A DNA stretch of 15,321 bases, taken from CAZCZU01 sp964503475 (GTDB taxonomy: Bacteria; Pseudomonadota; Zetaproteobacteria; Mariprofundales; Mariprofundaceae). Below are positions 14,462 to 15,321 of the stretch, one piece after another (within the stretch, counting starts at the first letter, position 1; each line of letters begins with the position of its first letter). Location of the stretch: assembly GCA_964503475.1 (NCBI GenBank), contig CAZCZU010000050.1, positions 1-15,321 of the forward strand, written 5' to 3'. The translations under genes and the position numbers were made by a program. The notes beneath the pieces were generated by a model. That model was not told the DNA's origin. It did not search any database and worked only from the letters and a program-made list of their open reading frames with translations.

Positions 14462-15321
14462 ATGAGTAAAGTGAGTGGCATGGCTTATAATGAAATGAGC
14501 TATCTGGATAAGCTGGATGCTCTCCAGGATGTGTACGGCATGTCGTCCTCGCTGGCGGAAGCCATCGGTGTATCCCGAAGGTCACTTCCCAACTGGCGTG
14601 ACAGGCCGGAGTCGATCAAGCCTGCGTATCGTTTGAACATTGATATTCTGTACTGCAAGCATTTCCTGATCCCGGAGTGGGATAAACAGAGAGACGCTCT
14701 CCCATCTGTATTGTTGCCGGATGATATGTCCAGGCAGCCCGCATTGTGGATGCCGCTCTTGCGCCGATTGAGTTTTGGCACAATTGAAATCGAGAGCCAC
14801 ATGTCGAAGTCGGACTTTGAACGCGCCATCGACACGGCAAAATTGCCTGGAAACATGAGCAGGGAGACCTTTTATGAAGCGTTCAACACCTTCGTTACCC
14901 TGCAATGGCTCTGGCAAAAAATTGTTGTCCACGGTGAACCGTTCCACATCGCCGATGAAAGCATAAAAGGACTGCACACGGATTTTATGCGCGGTTTGCG
15001 CGATGATGCCGGTTTTTATTCAACGAACATTCGCGTGATGGGACGGCTGGAGAATGTGCATACCACTTTGCCGGAAGACATACCCGAAGAGGTCAACCGC
15101 TGGGTGTTCAAATGCGGGAAGGCGGCAACACTGGACGAGATTGCCAGGGCGCATGCCTGGTTTATTGCGATTCACCCCTTTGGGGATGGTAATGGCCGGG
15201 TTGGGCGGGCACTGGTCATGGCACAATGTCTGAATGCCGGCCTGATGCCGCCGTTGCTGAACAGCCGCAATCAGGCCGTCTATTATGCCGCAATGGAGCA
15301 TGCGATGGTGCATGGCCGACA
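14462..15321 (+). CDS. Fic-domain protein with N-terminal helix-turn-helix, 3' end outside the window
   Basis: An open frame of 286 codons runs from ATG 14462 off the window end with no stop. Residues about 24-46 read MSSSLAEAIGVSRRSLPNWR, a helix-turn-helix-like pattern. A conserved-looking linker follows (LRRLSFGTIEIESHM, about 100-114; its T-x-x-x-E could be a variant of the inhibitory (S/T)xxxE motif of class II Fic proteins). The Fic core motif HPFGDGNGR is at 238-246 with VGR after it, matching HPFx(D/E)GNGRxxR including catalytic His238. Fic enzymes usually move AMP from ATP onto hydroxyl side chains of target proteins. The gene follows traG by 69 bases on the same strand and could be transcribed with it. 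Possible roles are toxin, effector or regulator, and the sequence does not decide. The start is uncertain: ATG 14480 and 14495 are alternatives and no ribosome site is strong. Confidence 0.85.
   Translation, partial: MSKVSGMAYNEMSYLDKLDALQDVYGMSSSLAEAIGVSRRSLPNWRDRPESIKPAYRLNIDILYCKHFLIPEWDKQRDALPSVLLPDDMSRQPALWMPLLRRLSFGTIEIESHMSKSDFERAIDTAKLPGNMSRETFYEAFNTFVTLQWLWQKIVVHGEPFHIADESIKGLHTDFMRGLRDDAGFYSTNIRVMGRLENVHTTLPEDIPEEVNRWVFKCGKAATLDEIARAHAWFIAIHPFGDGNGRVGRALVMAQCLNAGLMPPLLNSRNQAVYYAAMEHAMVHGR
14583..14595. repeat. 13-bp word CACTTCCCAACTG, second copy, inside fic
   Basis: Identical to 14423-14435. Here it encodes part of the helix-turn-helix segment (SLPNW). The shared word could make both sites targets of one DNA-binding protein, perhaps the Fic protein's own N-terminal domain, but there is no direct support. 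Confidence 0.4.

Noticed and set aside
1..15321. tRNA or rRNA genes, CRISPR array, insertion sequence, or integrase/attachment site
   Set aside because: I looked for these on both strands and saw no supporting pattern.

Overview
The window carries part of an F-type (MPF_F) conjugative type IV secretion operon from a Gram-negative bacterium. The evidence is signal peptides, an outer-membrane lipoprotein signal and the periplasmic/outer-membrane mating-pair proteins TraW, TraU, TraN, TraF, TraH and TraG. Base composition is near 50% G+C, and I see nothing that fixes the genus or shows whether the element is a plasmid or an integrative element. A 100-N gap flanked by an identical 55-bp sequence marks this as a draft (probably metagenome-type) assembly.

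Layout. 1-84: last codons of an S26-type signal peptidase (TraF/TrhF peptidase type). 100-489: small unknown membrane protein. 479-1762: fused TrbC-TraW pilus assembly protein. 1759-2322: HD-hydrolase-fold protein whose HD motif is destroyed. 2380-2874: YdjM-like membrane putative metal-dependent hydrolase. About 2805-3881: TraU, with no ordinary start codon near its signal peptide. 3860-6661: large TraN, best started at a TTG. These genes are on the + strand, tightly packed or overlapping, and look like one operon. 6713-8471 is an island on the opposite strand: a lipoprotein gene (interrupted on paper by an assembly artefact) and a secreted DNA/RNA non-specific endonuclease with an intact catalytic set. 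The two genes share a near-identical promoter layout. The tra operon then resumes with traF (8616-9662), traH (9659-11143) and traG (11162-14392). A Fic-domain gene with an N-terminal helix-turn-helix (14462 onward) runs off the end of the window.

How it fits together. The peptidase, TrbC-TraW, TraU, TraF, TraH and TraG would process pilin, build and retract the conjugative pilus and stabilise mating pairs. TraN is the outer-membrane adhesin facing the recipient. The accessory parts are the less familiar content: the decayed HD protein and YdjM-like protein inside the core operon, the antisense lipoprotein/nuclease cassette between traN and traF, and the Fic protein after traG. None of these accessory genes is part of the F transfer core. 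I recognised no traS or traT, so the lipoprotein is a speculative candidate for an exclusion or surface function. No tRNA, rRNA, CRISPR array or insertion sequence was seen.
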